Origin: an uncultured Peptostreptococcaceae bacterium
GTDB taxonomy: Bacteria > Bacillota > Clostridia > Peptostreptococcales > Anaerovoracaceae
DNA length: 48,614 bases
Assembly (NCBI GenBank): GCA_949740445.1
Contig: CATJIF010000069.1
Span: 1 to 48,614 of the forward strand
Direction: 5' to 3'
Below the pieces are notes generated by a model. It saw only the letters and a list, made by a program, of their open reading frames with translations, did no database searches and had not been told where the DNA came from. The position numbers and the translations under genes are program-made. Below, piece by piece: positions 27,068-35,066 of this stretch (its first letter is position 1; every line of letters starts with the position of its first letter).

Positions 27068-27740
27068 CGCTTTGCAACCTCCTCTCAAATACCGCAATCG
27101 CTTTGGATAAGCTGAACGTCAGAACAAAATAAATCACAGCGATGATGATCAGAGGTTCTATCGTCAGATACAAAGCACCGGTGATCGCTTTATACTGCGA
27201 CATCAATTCCCCTACGAAAAACGTAGAAGCAATCGACGTTTCTTTAATGACAGTAACAAATTCATTGCACAGCGCTGGCAGAACGTTTTTCGTCGCCTGC
27301 GGAATGATAATTTTAACCATTGCCTGTTTCTGGCTCATCCCCAGGCACCGGGCAGCTTCCATCTGCCCCTTATCCACCGCCTGGATGCCGGCGCGTATGA
27401 TTTCTGCCACATAGGCGACGCTGTTGACGATGCAGGCCACAGTGATGCAGGTAAATGGGCTGAAATCCAATTGCGGAACTGCTTTTGGCAGCAAGAAATA
27501 AAAGAAATACAGCTGCACCAGCATCGGCGTTCCCCGAATAATCTCCACGTAAGCAGTAATCAGAAAATGCAGCGGTCGGAATTTTCCAATTTGCCAGTTA
27601 GACATCCGCAGCATCGCGAATACAGTCCCTATAATGGAGCTAAAAAATACTGTAATTCCTGAAAGCAAAAGCGTATAGCCTGTACCTTTCGCAAAGAGAA
27701 ACCAATACTGTGTAAGAAGCTTCTCTATGGTTTCTAACAT
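27060..27740 (-). CDS. polar amino-acid ABC transporter permease
   Basis: The 226-residue membrane protein is of the HisM/GlnP type. Hydrophobic spans include [24 protein letters not shown] and a last one near [18 protein letters not shown]. The conserved cytoplasmic EAA-type loop is [22 protein letters not shown], and [14 protein letters not shown] is the typical first-half motif. The start ATG at 27740 has GGGAGGGTACGAT upstream. It overlaps the ATPase gene by 8 bp. Its promoter and operators lie in the 142 bp upstream. The usual solute-binding protein is missing from this locus, so it may be encoded elsewhere. Confidence 0.93.
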   Translation of the reverse strand: MLETIEKLLTQYWFLFAKGTGYTLLLSGITVFFSSIIGTVFAMLRMSNWQIGKFRPLHFLITAYVEIIRGTPMLVQLYFFYFLLPKAVPQLDFSPFTCITVACIVNSVAYVAEIIRAGIQAVDKGQMEAARCLGMSQKQAMVKIIIPQATKNVLPALCNEFVTVIKETSIASTFFVGELMSQYKAITGALYLTIEPLIIIAVIYFVLTFSLSKAIAVFERRLQSGD

Positions 27741-27781
27741 ATCGTACCCTCCCATTATCTGTTTCTTGTGATGACTTTCTC

Positions 27782-27810
27782 AGTATACACCGCAGGAATG
27801 GGAAAAGCAA
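27782..27810 (-). promoter_or_regulatory. sigma-A-type promoter of the amino-acid ABC transporter
   Basis: On the minus strand TTGCTT (27805-27810) and TATACT (27782-27787) are separated by 17 bp. Transcription would start about 35 nt before the permease ATG. An ArgR-like palindrome abuts the -35 element directly upstream. Confidence 0.7.
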
Positions 27811-27885
27811 GAATAATTATTCACTTTTTATAATATTTTTTGAATAATATTCGATTTATTTACTGATTATATGCATATTCAATCA
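27811..27885. promoter_or_regulatory. tandem ArgR/AhrC-like ARG boxes
   Basis: Three AT-rich sites with the TGAAT...ATTCA pattern lie directly upstream of the transporter promoter. On the minus strand the first is TGAATAATTATTCT (27810-27823), one base off the symmetrical TGAAT-N4-ATTCA form. The second is TGAATAATATTCG (27841-27853) with a 3-nt centre. The third is a looser TGAATATGCATATAATCA (27864-27882), overlapping the end of the DUF2148 gene. Firmicute ArgR/AhrC operators have this form. No argR gene is present in the window. Confidence 0.5.
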
Positions 27886-28539
27886 TTTTTTGTATAATAC
27901 AGCTTCGGCATCCATCCCGGTACTCCCGCTGCCTTCTTTCTTCGTTCCGACAGGGCTGCCGGCATCCCGTTGTGCCATTACCCGCCGCAACATCGCTTCG
28001 TGATCTTCGCTTCCGCGGTCGAAAAATACATTTTTTGATGTCGCCGACAGAGGAATTCCTACCGCAATCCGGACCTCCGGCGGCAGAAGCCCCATGTGCA
28101 GCGCCGCCTTTCCGGCGGAATACAGCACGCGGTTATCGACCCGGTGATCCGCTGCCACCGAAACAGCAGAGCCTATGGCGATTCCTAAATCTATTGTATT
28201 GTGAGCGCAGCGGCCTTTGGCCCGCATGCAGGCCCCACAATCCGAAAACCCGCAGTACCCGCAATTGGCAAGTAAAAGCGGCCCGTCGGTGGCGCCCAGC
28301 AATACGATGCATTCCGCAAATTCCACGTGTTCGCCGTCGCGAACGATAAAGGACTGATTCCACAGGCTGCCCAACCGGCGCATTTCGTCAGCTAAAGCCC
28401 GCTTTTCTTCCCCATCTGCAATGGCCGCATATAAATGATCCCTTCCGGAAGCCTTCGGCGCTGTGCGCGCTGCCGTTACCATCAGCTCTGCGGTTCTCCA
28501 TATCGTCTTTGTTTCTGCTCTGTCACTGTTATACAGCAT
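27883..28539 (-). CDS. DUF2148 Cys-rich ferredoxin-like protein
   Basis: The 218-residue protein belongs to the DUF2148 family, annotated as ferredoxin-domain proteins. The central motif CGYCGFSDCGACMRAKGRC carries five cysteines that could bind an iron-sulfur cluster. The N-terminal TAARTAPKASGRDHL and the C-terminal VGIPLSATSKNVFFDR are also family-like. No membrane segment or signal peptide is visible. The function is unknown. It lies 19 bp downstream of rlmH on the same strand; its stop codon touches the ArgR-like sites of the next operon. Confidence 0.85.
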   Translation of the reverse strand: MLYNSDRAETKTIWRTAELMVTAARTAPKASGRDHLYAAIADGEEKRALADEMRRLGSLWNQSFIVRDGEHVEFAECIVLLGATDGPLLLANCGYCGFSDCGACMRAKGRCAHNTIDLGIAIGSAVSVAADHRVDNRVLYSAGKAALHMGLLPPEVRIAVGIPLSATSKNVFFDRGSEDHEAMLRRVMAQRDAGSPVGTKKEGSGSTGMDAEAVLYKK

Positions 28540-28558
28540 GTTTGTTCCTCCCTTTATC

Positions 28559-29038
28559 TCATTTATGATAAGCTTCGTTTCTGTTGATTTTAAACGCCCG
28601 GTATACCTGCTCTAACAGGATTACGCGCATCATCTGGTGAGGAAAGGTCATCGCACCAAAGGACAGGCGCAAATCGGCCCGGGCGAGGAGAGCGGCGGAC
28701 AATCCTAAAGAGCCGCCGATGATAAACGTAAGATCGCTGCGCCCTGAAAGGCCCAGCCGCTCCACTGTCTGCGCCAGCTGCTCCGAAGACATCGCTTTTC
28801 CCCGGAGATCTAAAGCGATGACGTAGCTGCCCTGCCGTATATGCTTTAGAAGGTTTTGCCCTTCGCTTTCGATCACCTCCTGCTCCTGCGCAGGCGAAGC
28901 GTTATCGGGCAGCCGTTCTTCTTTCAACTCCTGAATCGACAGGCTGCAAAACCGCGACAGGCGTTTACTGTATTCAGAAACCGCCTCCAACCAGTACCGC
29001 TCTTTTAATTTTCCGATGCAGAGTATTGTAATATTCAT
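28559..29038 (-). CDS. rlmH: 23S rRNA (pseudouridine1915-N3)-methyltransferase RlmH
   Basis: RlmH is a SPOUT methyltransferase that modifies pseudouridine 1915 in helix 69 of 23S rRNA. The 159-residue protein is full length, with MNITILCIGKLKERYW at the start, the SAM-knot region FIIGGSLGLS and the C-terminal signature MTFPHQMMRVILLEQVYRAF, ending YHK. It sits after htrA with a terminator hairpin between them, as in the Bacillus subtilis walJ-htrC-rlmH order. Confidence 0.98.
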   Translation of the reverse strand: MNITILCIGKLKERYWLEAVSEYSKRLSRFCSLSIQELKEERLPDNASPAQEQEVIESEGQNLLKHIRQGSYVIALDLRGKAMSSEQLAQTVERLGLSGRSDLTFIIGGSLGLSAALLARADLRLSFGAMTFPHQMMRVILLEQVYRAFKINRNEAYHK

Positions 29039-29073
29039 GTGTGCTTCCCTTTCCTGCCTGCTGCCACTATCGC

Positions 29074-29098
29074 AAAAAGCGCGGCTTACGCCGCGCTT
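29074..29098 (-). terminator. terminator overlapping the htrA stop codon
   Basis: On the minus strand AAGCGCGGC-GTAA-GCCGCGCTT forms a perfect 9-bp stem with a 4-nt loop, followed by TTTGC. The htrA stop codon lies in the loop. The T-run is short, so termination may be partial. Confidence 0.65.
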
Positions 29099-30384
29099 CC
29101 TGAAGATAGTGTTACGTTTACATCGCGCCGTTCCCCGTCGCGGTAAAACGTTACTTTTACTGTGTCTCCCGGTCGGTATCGAATCAGCTGTGCATTTAAG
29201 CTGTTCATCCCGCTGATTTCTTTATCATTAACGCTGACAATGACATCGTACGGCTGCAACCCTGCCGCCTCTGCGCCCATTCCCGGAGTGACCTCCGCCA
29301 CTAAAACGCCGCTGTCGGTACCAAATTCCTGGCTGGGGTAGCTGCTCTGGTACGTACTTAAATCAATGCCGCTGATTCCCAGATAGGCCCGGGTAAATTC
29401 ACCCTTTTCCTTGACTTCGTTAACGATGGGCATAGCGGTATTGATAGGAATGGCAAATCCCAATCCTTCTGCGCTTGTCATTTTCGCACTGTTAATGCCG
29501 ATAACCTTGCCTTGTGCATCCAGCAGCGGGCCTCCGGAATTTCCGGAATTGATGGTGGCGTCCGTCTGAATCAGATTTTCCATCGTCGTCTGCGAACTTC
29601 CGTCGCTGACAGTAATCGTGCGGTTGAGGCCGCTGATTACGCCTTGAGTAAACGAACGGCTGAAATTCATGCTCATGGGATTTCCAATCGCACCGGCATA
29701 CTGCCCGATGGAGATATTATCAGAATCTCCCAATTCTACTGCCTGCAAATTATCCGCTTCGATTTTGACAATGGCCAGGTCCAGTGTTTTGTCGCTCCAG
29801 AGCACCGTGCCCGGCACTTCCCTGCCATCGTACAGATTGACGTTGATAGAACTTACGGTTCCGTCATTTACCACGTGGGAATTGGTGAGGATATACCCGT
29901 TTTCATCTACGATAAAGCCCGTTCCTATGCCGCTTACGATCTGCGTTCTGCTGTTCCATCCAAAGATATCCGACACCTGGCGTTCCATCTGCGTGCTGAT
30001 GCCTACGACAGAGGGCACTACTTTTTCGTAAATTGCCTGCCCTACATCCATGGTATCGCTGGTATTGATTGTCATATCCCCATTGCGATAGATTACCGTG
30101 GGCATAAGCTCTGGAAAATAGCTGGCTGCCAGATAGACCGAGGCGATTCCGCCGCCAAATCCCGCGCCTGCCGACAGGATAATAACCAGTATAATTGCTA
30201 ACAGCTGCGTTGCTCCTTTGCGTTTTTTCTTTGGCTTTTTTTCCGGAGCAGACGAATATACGATTCGCGAATCTACGAAAGGCGCCTGCTCGCCGCTGCC
30301 TGCGGTTTGTCCTGCATTCTTTGAGGTTTCTGGTACATCTCTCATTACGAATGTCTCTCCTTCGTATCTTTTTTCTTCATCCAT
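29086..30384 (-). CDS. htrA: membrane-anchored HtrA/DegP-type serine protease
   Basis: This is an envelope quality-control protease. The 432-residue protein has a polar N-terminus, a membrane segment (about 59-87), a trypsin-like domain with the triad H170 (NSHVVND), D202 (LDLAIVK) and S283 (GNSGGPL), and a C-terminal PDZ domain (about 330-425, GVLVAEVTPGMGAEAAGL). All catalytic residues are present. The ATG at 30384 has AAGGGGGAAAGCAAG upstream; a longer frame lacks a ribosome binding site. It follows walJ by 99 bp, the usual order in the Wal locus. Confidence 0.95.
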   Translation of the reverse strand: MDEEKRYEGETFVMRDVPETSKNAGQTAGSGEQAPFVDSRIVYSSAPEKKPKKKRKGATQLLAIILVIILSAGAGFGGGIASVYLAASYFPELMPTVIYRNGDMTINTSDTMDVGQAIYEKVVPSVVGISTQMERQVSDIFGWNSRTQIVSGIGTGFIVDENGYILTNSHVVNDGTVSSINVNLYDGREVPGTVLWSDKTLDLAIVKIEADNLQAVELGDSDNISIGQYAGAIGNPMSMNFSRSFTQGVISGLNRTITVSDGSSQTTMENLIQTDATINSGNSGGPLLDAQGKVIGINSAKMTSAEGLGFAIPINTAMPIVNEVKEKGEFTRAYLGISGIDLSTYQSSYPSQEFGTDSGVLVAEVTPGMGAEAAGLQPYDVIVSVNDKEISGMNSLNAQLIRYRPGDTVKVTFYRDGERRDVNVTLSSGSAA

Positions 30385-30483
30385 CTTGCTTTCCCCCTTC
30401 TTTGTGTGGCAATCCTCTTTCGCCTGTTGCCGCCACACTTTTGCTTTCGCTGCCTGCAGGCTCTGTTCCGAACCGATTTCGGA

Positions 30484-31278
30484 TTACAGCTGCCACCGGC
30501 CACTGATACCATCGCGCTTTAGCAATCCCAGCCGAACCTGATTTCCTATGTAATAGTCTGCATCTTCTAAAATGTTCTTAACCGTCTGATATGCCATTTC
30601 CGGAAAATTATTTTCGCGGCTCAAGTGTGCCAATACTACGCAGCGCTGCTTTTCCTCCCGCCGTAAAAGTTCTACGATGCAGTGGCCTGCGGCTTCATTG
30701 GACAGATGGCCCTGATCGCTCAGCACCCTCTGCTTTAAAAACCAGGGGTATTTTCCAATGCGCAGCATATCGACATCGTGATTGGCTTCTAAAACCAGCA
30801 GATCCGCTTTCTGCGCCTGATTTAATATTTCCTCCGAACAGCACCCCGTATCTGTTACAACTGTAATTTGCTTTCCGCCGCTTAAAAACGAATAACCTAC
30901 CGGTTGCGCTGCATCGTGCGACAGACAAAAAGGCCGAACCTGCAAATCACCGATGGAAAATAATTCTCCTGCTTTTACCGAATGCCTTCTCGTCGAAGGA
31001 ACTTCTTGCTCCATGTTCTCCCATGTACCATCAGTCGCATAGATTTCAAGCTTTGGGCATCCTTTCGACACAGTGGATACGCTTTTGGTATGATCTGTGT
31101 GCTCGTGTGTAATCAGAAGCCCCTGGATGCTCTCCAGCTGTATTCCCAATGTGCAAAGCCCTTCTTGAATTTTCTTTTTGCTGATTCCTGCATCCACTAA
31201 TACCGAAGTCGATTCCGTTCGCACGAGATAACAATTCCCGCTGCTTCCACTGGCCAGTGAACAAAATTGTAGCTTCAT
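30484..31278 (-). CDS. walJ: metallo-beta-lactamase-fold protein WalJ/YycJ
   Basis: The 264-residue protein is a metallo-beta-lactamase-fold hydrolase of the YycJ family, linked to coordination of replication and cell-wall control and to DNA exonuclease activity. The motif H58-E-H60-T-D62-H63 is visible, preceded by LASGSSGNCYLV. Further metal ligands appear as LSHDA and EANHD. The start ATG gives the typical MKLQFCSLASGSSGN. It lies 111 bp after yycI and before htrA, as in the WalRK operon of other Firmicutes, although walR and walK are not here. Confidence 0.92.
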   Translation of the reverse strand: MKLQFCSLASGSSGNCYLVRTESTSVLVDAGISKKKIQEGLCTLGIQLESIQGLLITHEHTDHTKSVSTVSKGCPKLEIYATDGTWENMEQEVPSTRRHSVKAGELFSIGDLQVRPFCLSHDAAQPVGYSFLSGGKQITVVTDTGCCSEEILNQAQKADLLVLEANHDVDMLRIGKYPWFLKQRVLSDQGHLSNEAAGHCIVELLRREEKQRCVVLAHLSRENNFPEMAYQTVKNILEDADYYIGNQVRLGLLKRDGISGRWQL

Positions 31279-31389
31279 ACTATCCTCTTATCTGTTTGTC
31301 TATATTATTACCATTTTCTGTGAAGGCTGTGTGTTGGTTCCTTGTAAAATATGAGATTATTTCCTAAAGTATCTGTTATCGGCAATGTG

Positions 31390-32145
31390 CTACTGCTCAT
31401 ACGCCGCAATGTAAGACAACTGTCCGCCATTGTAGTGGATGCACCAGTAAGGAACTGCCGTATCCTCGCTGACATTATCGCTTTCCGCATAGCCTTCCAG
31501 CCAATATACCAGGCGAATCTCTTCGATAAATATATCGTCCCTTTCTTCTTCCGAAGCAGCGGCCTCTTGCTCTGTCATAAATTTGATCAGTGCTGTCAAC
31601 GCTGGCATTACCTGTTTTTTATTTTTTCCCATCGAAAATGGTTCTGCCCATCTTCTTATAATACTGACAGGCTTCCCATGTTCGAAGGTTACGATCATCT
31701 GCGAATTGTCTACAGAAAAGCCTTCATATTCCATCCCGTAGTTGACCGTTACGGTTTCTTCTTCTGCGATTACATTTTGATATACCATAGATTTGCGATA
31801 AAATCCGGCCAGTAAAATCAGTTTGTCCGCTGCCTGCCGATAGGCTTCTTCCCCAGCACCCTTCTCAATGTAAATATCCGAATTTTCCAGTACCGAAGCG
31901 ATTACGCTCTGATCTCCTTCTTCGTATTTTACAAACAGCACTGGCAGCCGTTGATCCTTTTCGGGTATCATATCTTCTTCTACATAGATGCCGTGTTCTT
32001 TTAGAAGCAAAACGGTATCCCCTCTCAAGGTAGCCTCATCGCTGCTTCTTACCTCTGCCTTTTCTACATAGATCGCCCCGATTAAAATGAAATTCGTCGC
32101 TAACAGAGCGATGATCAATATGTTTTTTGCCTTCGACCAGTCCAT
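31390..32145 (-). CDS. yycI: YycI-like regulator of the WalK kinase
   Basis: The 251-residue protein starts MDWSKAKNILIIALLATNFILIG, a short cytoplasmic tip and one membrane anchor with the family DWSKxK start. A large extracytoplasmic domain follows, ending LVYWLEGYAE and YWCIHYNGGQL. In Bacillus, YycH and YycI form a membrane complex that modulates WalK. The ATG at 32145 has AGGAGGCATGA upstream and lies 12 bp after yycH. Here no walRK gene lies beside it, so its partner kinase must be elsewhere or different. Confidence 0.85.
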   Translation of the reverse strand: MDWSKAKNILIIALLATNFILIGAIYVEKAEVRSSDEATLRGDTVLLLKEHGIYVEEDMIPEKDQRLPVLFVKYEEGDQSVIASVLENSDIYIEKGAGEEAYRQAADKLILLAGFYRKSMVYQNVIAEEETVTVNYGMEYEGFSVDNSQMIVTFEHGKPVSIIRRWAEPFSMGKNKKQVMPALTALIKFMTEQEAAASEEERDDIFIEEIRLVYWLEGYAESDNVSEDTAVPYWCIHYNGGQLSYIAAYEQ

Positions 32146-32157
32146 TCATGCCTCCTG

Positions 32158-33642
32158 CTATTGCTTCAGCTGTTGACTGCTCAGCAACTGACCGCTGCCG
32201 ATATCAAAGTATACTTGAAGCTTGTGATCTATCGTTACAATCCATGCCGGAAGCATTTCTTGCCGGTAGCCAGAATCTGCATCTTTTAAGCTACAGAAAT
32301 ATCCCAGGCGGACATCGCTGATTTCGCCAGCCACGCGGGTCAGCCGCTCCTCGCCGAATAGAATTTCTTCATCACTTTCGCGCTCGATCAACTGATAGAC
32401 CTCATCGCAGTTAGAAGCGATTACATTAGCCAGGTTGGTCTGCACGATCTCCTGCGAATGACTCTCCTGCACTGGCTGAATCAGATACCGCTGGTAATAC
32501 GTTACCTGGCCGTTGAGGATTTCTACAGCGATAGGAACTTCGCTATCATAATAAACCGGAACCTCATCCACTAAAAGGCCAAATTCAAACCGATAACCTC
32601 TTTTTTTACCCCGTTCGATGACCTTTGCCCGCGATAGAAACAGCGAAACGGGTTCGCTGTCAAAGGTGTGCCACGAACCGTGGGATGCGATAAATTGCAG
32701 CGCTGCTTCTAACGATCCGTAAAACATCGGCTGGCCCCCGGCAGAATCATCAATTTCTTCTTTGTATTCGAACAGCCCGTTTTGATAGGTGATAAACGTT
32801 TTTTGTCCGTATCCATACATGTATGTGATATTTCCTTTGCTGTCTACCATGCGCCGGATAAAATCAAAATTTTCTCCGAAAAAGGATTGTGCCAGGCGGC
32901 GGACGTCTTCATCCTCTCCCGTCTGCCGCTCGCTGCGCCACAGTACCGAACCGGAATCCACTGAAGCCTCCCAGGGGATCATCGTCGTATTTTCCACACC
33001 CATCAGCGTAGAAATGGGATAATAGGCAGCGTCGCCAGATTGAAAAATCTCCTCTGCCAGCGAACGCAGCCGCGTGTAATTATCGTCGGCCACCAGCCGG
33101 TAATACTTTTCTTTTTGCTCCTGCACGACAAAGAGGCTTTCGCCGCTGGCGCTGGACCAGGCGATAGCAGACACTGCCTCTACCGCATCGAAACTCTGGC
33201 TTTTGCGGATTCCGTAATAATCGCAAAACTGGGAAAAAGGAACCTCATAGCCCAGATCGAATTGCACAGATGTGTAATCTCCCATTGCCTCGAGATACTG
33301 CTGTTTTGGAATTTCACTTACCAGTATGCCGGAAGCTTCGCCAAATTTCCGTATTTCCTCCACACCCCGGCGCCACAGCTCACGCTTTCCTTCCGATGCG
33401 CTGACATGAACGCCGTTTCCGGAGCTGGCGTAGATGTTGTCGGGAACAATTACCTCATCCAGCGGCATTGCGGAAACCTCCTCTTGCAAAGAAGCCATTT
33501 CCAGCAGTTGGAATGCGCCAAAAAATTGATTCTCCCAAAAAAAATATAAAAGTAGTATTGTCGAAAAAAACAATACTACTAATATGATCGTCTTCACTTG
33601 TTCTATTCTTCTGTGAATCCTCTCCGATGCCAGTTTCTTCAT
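32158..33642 (-). CDS. yycH: YycH-like regulator of the WalK kinase
   Basis: The 494-residue protein has an N-terminal membrane anchor (TIILVVLFFSTILLLYFFW, about 15-35) after a basic cytoplasmic start, then a large extracytoplasmic part rich in acidic and aromatic residues. Segments such as FLSRAKVIERGKKRGYRFEFGL and EILNGQVTYYQRYLI resemble the YycH fold. Overall identity is weak by eye; the call rests on size, topology and the following yycI and walJ genes. The ATG at 33642 has GCGAGGATAT upstream. It follows the secreted-protein gene by 10 bp. Confidence 0.8.
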   Translation of the reverse strand: MKKLASERIHRRIEQVKTIILVVLFFSTILLLYFFWENQFFGAFQLLEMASLQEEVSAMPLDEVIVPDNIYASSGNGVHVSASEGKRELWRRGVEEIRKFGEASGILVSEIPKQQYLEAMGDYTSVQFDLGYEVPFSQFCDYYGIRKSQSFDAVEAVSAIAWSSASGESLFVVQEQKEKYYRLVADDNYTRLRSLAEEIFQSGDAAYYPISTLMGVENTTMIPWEASVDSGSVLWRSERQTGEDEDVRRLAQSFFGENFDFIRRMVDSKGNITYMYGYGQKTFITYQNGLFEYKEEIDDSAGGQPMFYGSLEAALQFIASHGSWHTFDSEPVSLFLSRAKVIERGKKRGYRFEFGLLVDEVPVYYDSEVPIAVEILNGQVTYYQRYLIQPVQESHSQEIVQTNLANVIASNCDEVYQLIERESDEEILFGEERLTRVAGEISDVRLGYFCSLKDADSGYRQEMLPAWIVTIDHKLQVYFDIGSGQLLSSQQLKQ

Positions 33643-33652
33643 ATATCCTCGC

Positions 33653-34210
33653 TTATCCGAAAATCGTCTTCAGGAGATTTTGTAAAAACTGTGAAATTCC
33701 GGATTGGTTTTCATCGAACAGCTTCGCTTTCTCCTCTTCGCTGATGACGCCCTTTACAGCTACCAGATTTTGTGTGCTGTAAAGCACTTTTCCGGTGCTG
33801 TCAACCGTATCTACTCTTAACTTGTAGAGGCCCGGAGTTACGTTGTTAATCTGCTTTGTGTAAAAACTCAGCGTATTTGTAGACGTAAAACTTTCTGGAA
33901 CCATGATCTCTTCGCTCTGAAATTTCATTGCGGAAGACGTTGTTCCACTGGCCGCCTGCAGGGTAGAGAGATTGTTTACATCTACCGAAATCAGCTGATC
34001 CCCCGATACCTGCTTTTCTTCGTAGACATAAACCTTAATGGTTTCCGGTTGGGTTATTTTGATGGAAATGAGAAGACTATCGGAGCAGACAAAGCTTTCG
34101 CTGACCGGGCTGACAATCGTTACCGCCGGGTCGGATGCCGCAGATGAAACTACCGTGCTGCAAAGAAACATCAAAACGATGATAAGAGCAATCCAGCGCG
34201 TATGTTTCAT
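33653..34210 (-). CDS. secreted protein of unknown function
   Basis: I do not recognise a family. The 185-residue protein starts with a signal peptide (MKHTRWIALIIVLMFLCSTVVSSAA, cleaved probably after SSAA). The mature part is rich in Ser, Thr and Val with beta-strand patterns (AVTIVSPVSESFVCSDSLLI, LYKLRVDTVDSTGKVLYS), suggesting an immunoglobulin-like domain. A short helical tail follows (SQFLQNLLKTIFG). The ATG at 34210 has AAAGGAGGAATTGAT upstream; a longer frame lacks this. It is the first gene before yycH, in the place where walRK would be expected, so it may act in envelope sensing; that is inference. A promoter-like TTGTAA-N16-TATACT lies about 80-120 bp upstream. Confidence 0.75.
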   Translation of the reverse strand: MKHTRWIALIIVLMFLCSTVVSSAASDPAVTIVSPVSESFVCSDSLLISIKITQPETIKVYVYEEKQVSGDQLISVDVNNLSTLQAASGTTSSAMKFQSEEIMVPESFTSTNTLSFYTKQINNVTPGLYKLRVDTVDSTGKVLYSTQNLVAVKGVISEEEKAKLFDENQSGISQFLQNLLKTIFG

Positions 34211-34496
34211 ATCAATTCCTCCTTTCTTCTCTTCTCCCAATCCTTTGACTGTTTTAGCATGATAAATAGTACAATTCACCACAATATTTAGTATAGTATA
34301 TCTTACCTTTGTTACAAACGTATTACGTCGGGTTTAAGATCGCTTTACAAAAGCCAGAAATTTTGCATCCACTTCTTGAGAGCCTTTGCTGCATCGGCTA
34401 TTGACGGCATTTTTTACAACGGCTATAATACAGTATACGCTGATTTTTTCAATGCTGAGACCATTTTTTATCCCACATTTTTATTAAAGGAGACTT

Positions 34497-35066
34497 ATGA
34501 ATATTGTTAATCTCTATACCGACGGCGCCTGCTCCGGAAATCAAAATAAAACGAACATCGGCGGCTGGGGCGCTGTTCTCGAATACGGCCCACACAAAAA
34601 AGAGCTTTACGGCGGTGAAATCAATACGACGAATAACCGTATGGAAATGATGGCCCTTCTTTCGGCGCTTCAGGCTATGAAACGCGAAGGGCTGACCATC
34701 CGCGTCTTTTCCGACAGCTCTTATTTGATGGACTGCTTTCGGCAAAAGTGGTATCTCAACTGGCAGAAAAACGACTGGAAAACCTCCAAAAAAACCGATG
34801 TAGAAAACAAGGATTTATGGATGGCTCTTCTTTCCGAAGCAAAAAAGCACAGCATGTCATTTTTCCGCGTGAAAGGGCACGTTAATTTAAACAGCGCGAC
34901 TGTCAATGCGGATTCGCATTTTGCCAAATTCCTTCAGTGGAATGGCTCTTCTTTTACCCGCCAGGATTTTTTCTATATTACAGAAATGAACAACCGGGCC
35001 GATGCTTTAGCCAATATCGCCATGGACGAAATCCGCGCCTCTCTTAAAGAAACTCAATCAGAGTAG
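34497..35066 (+). CDS. rnhA: ribonuclease HI
   Basis: RNase HI cuts the RNA strand of RNA-DNA hybrids. The 189-residue protein has the four catalytic carboxylates: D9 (YTDGAC), E50 (NNRMEM), D73 (FSDSSYL) and D169 (NNRADAL). GHVN at 127-130 lies near the usual catalytic-histidine region. It has an extra loop of about 30 residues between GHVN and the last Asp, longer than the Escherichia coli enzyme. The start ATG has AAAGGAGACTT upstream. It is a plus-strand gene whose last 23 bp overlap the end of the convergent PP2C gene. Confidence 0.92.
   Translation: MNIVNLYTDGACSGNQNKTNIGGWGAVLEYGPHKKELYGGEINTTNNRMEMMALLSALQAMKREGLTIRVFSDSSYLMDCFRQKWYLNWQKNDWKTSKKTDVENKDLWMALLSEAKKHSMSFFRVKGHVNLNSATVNADSHFAKFLQWNGSSFTRQDFFYITEMNNRADALANIAMDEIRASLKETQSE

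Noticed and set aside
34497-35066. 23-bp tail-to-tail overlap of RNase H and PP2C genes as a sign of misannotation
   Set aside because: Both proteins are complete with all motifs, and short convergent overlaps are common.
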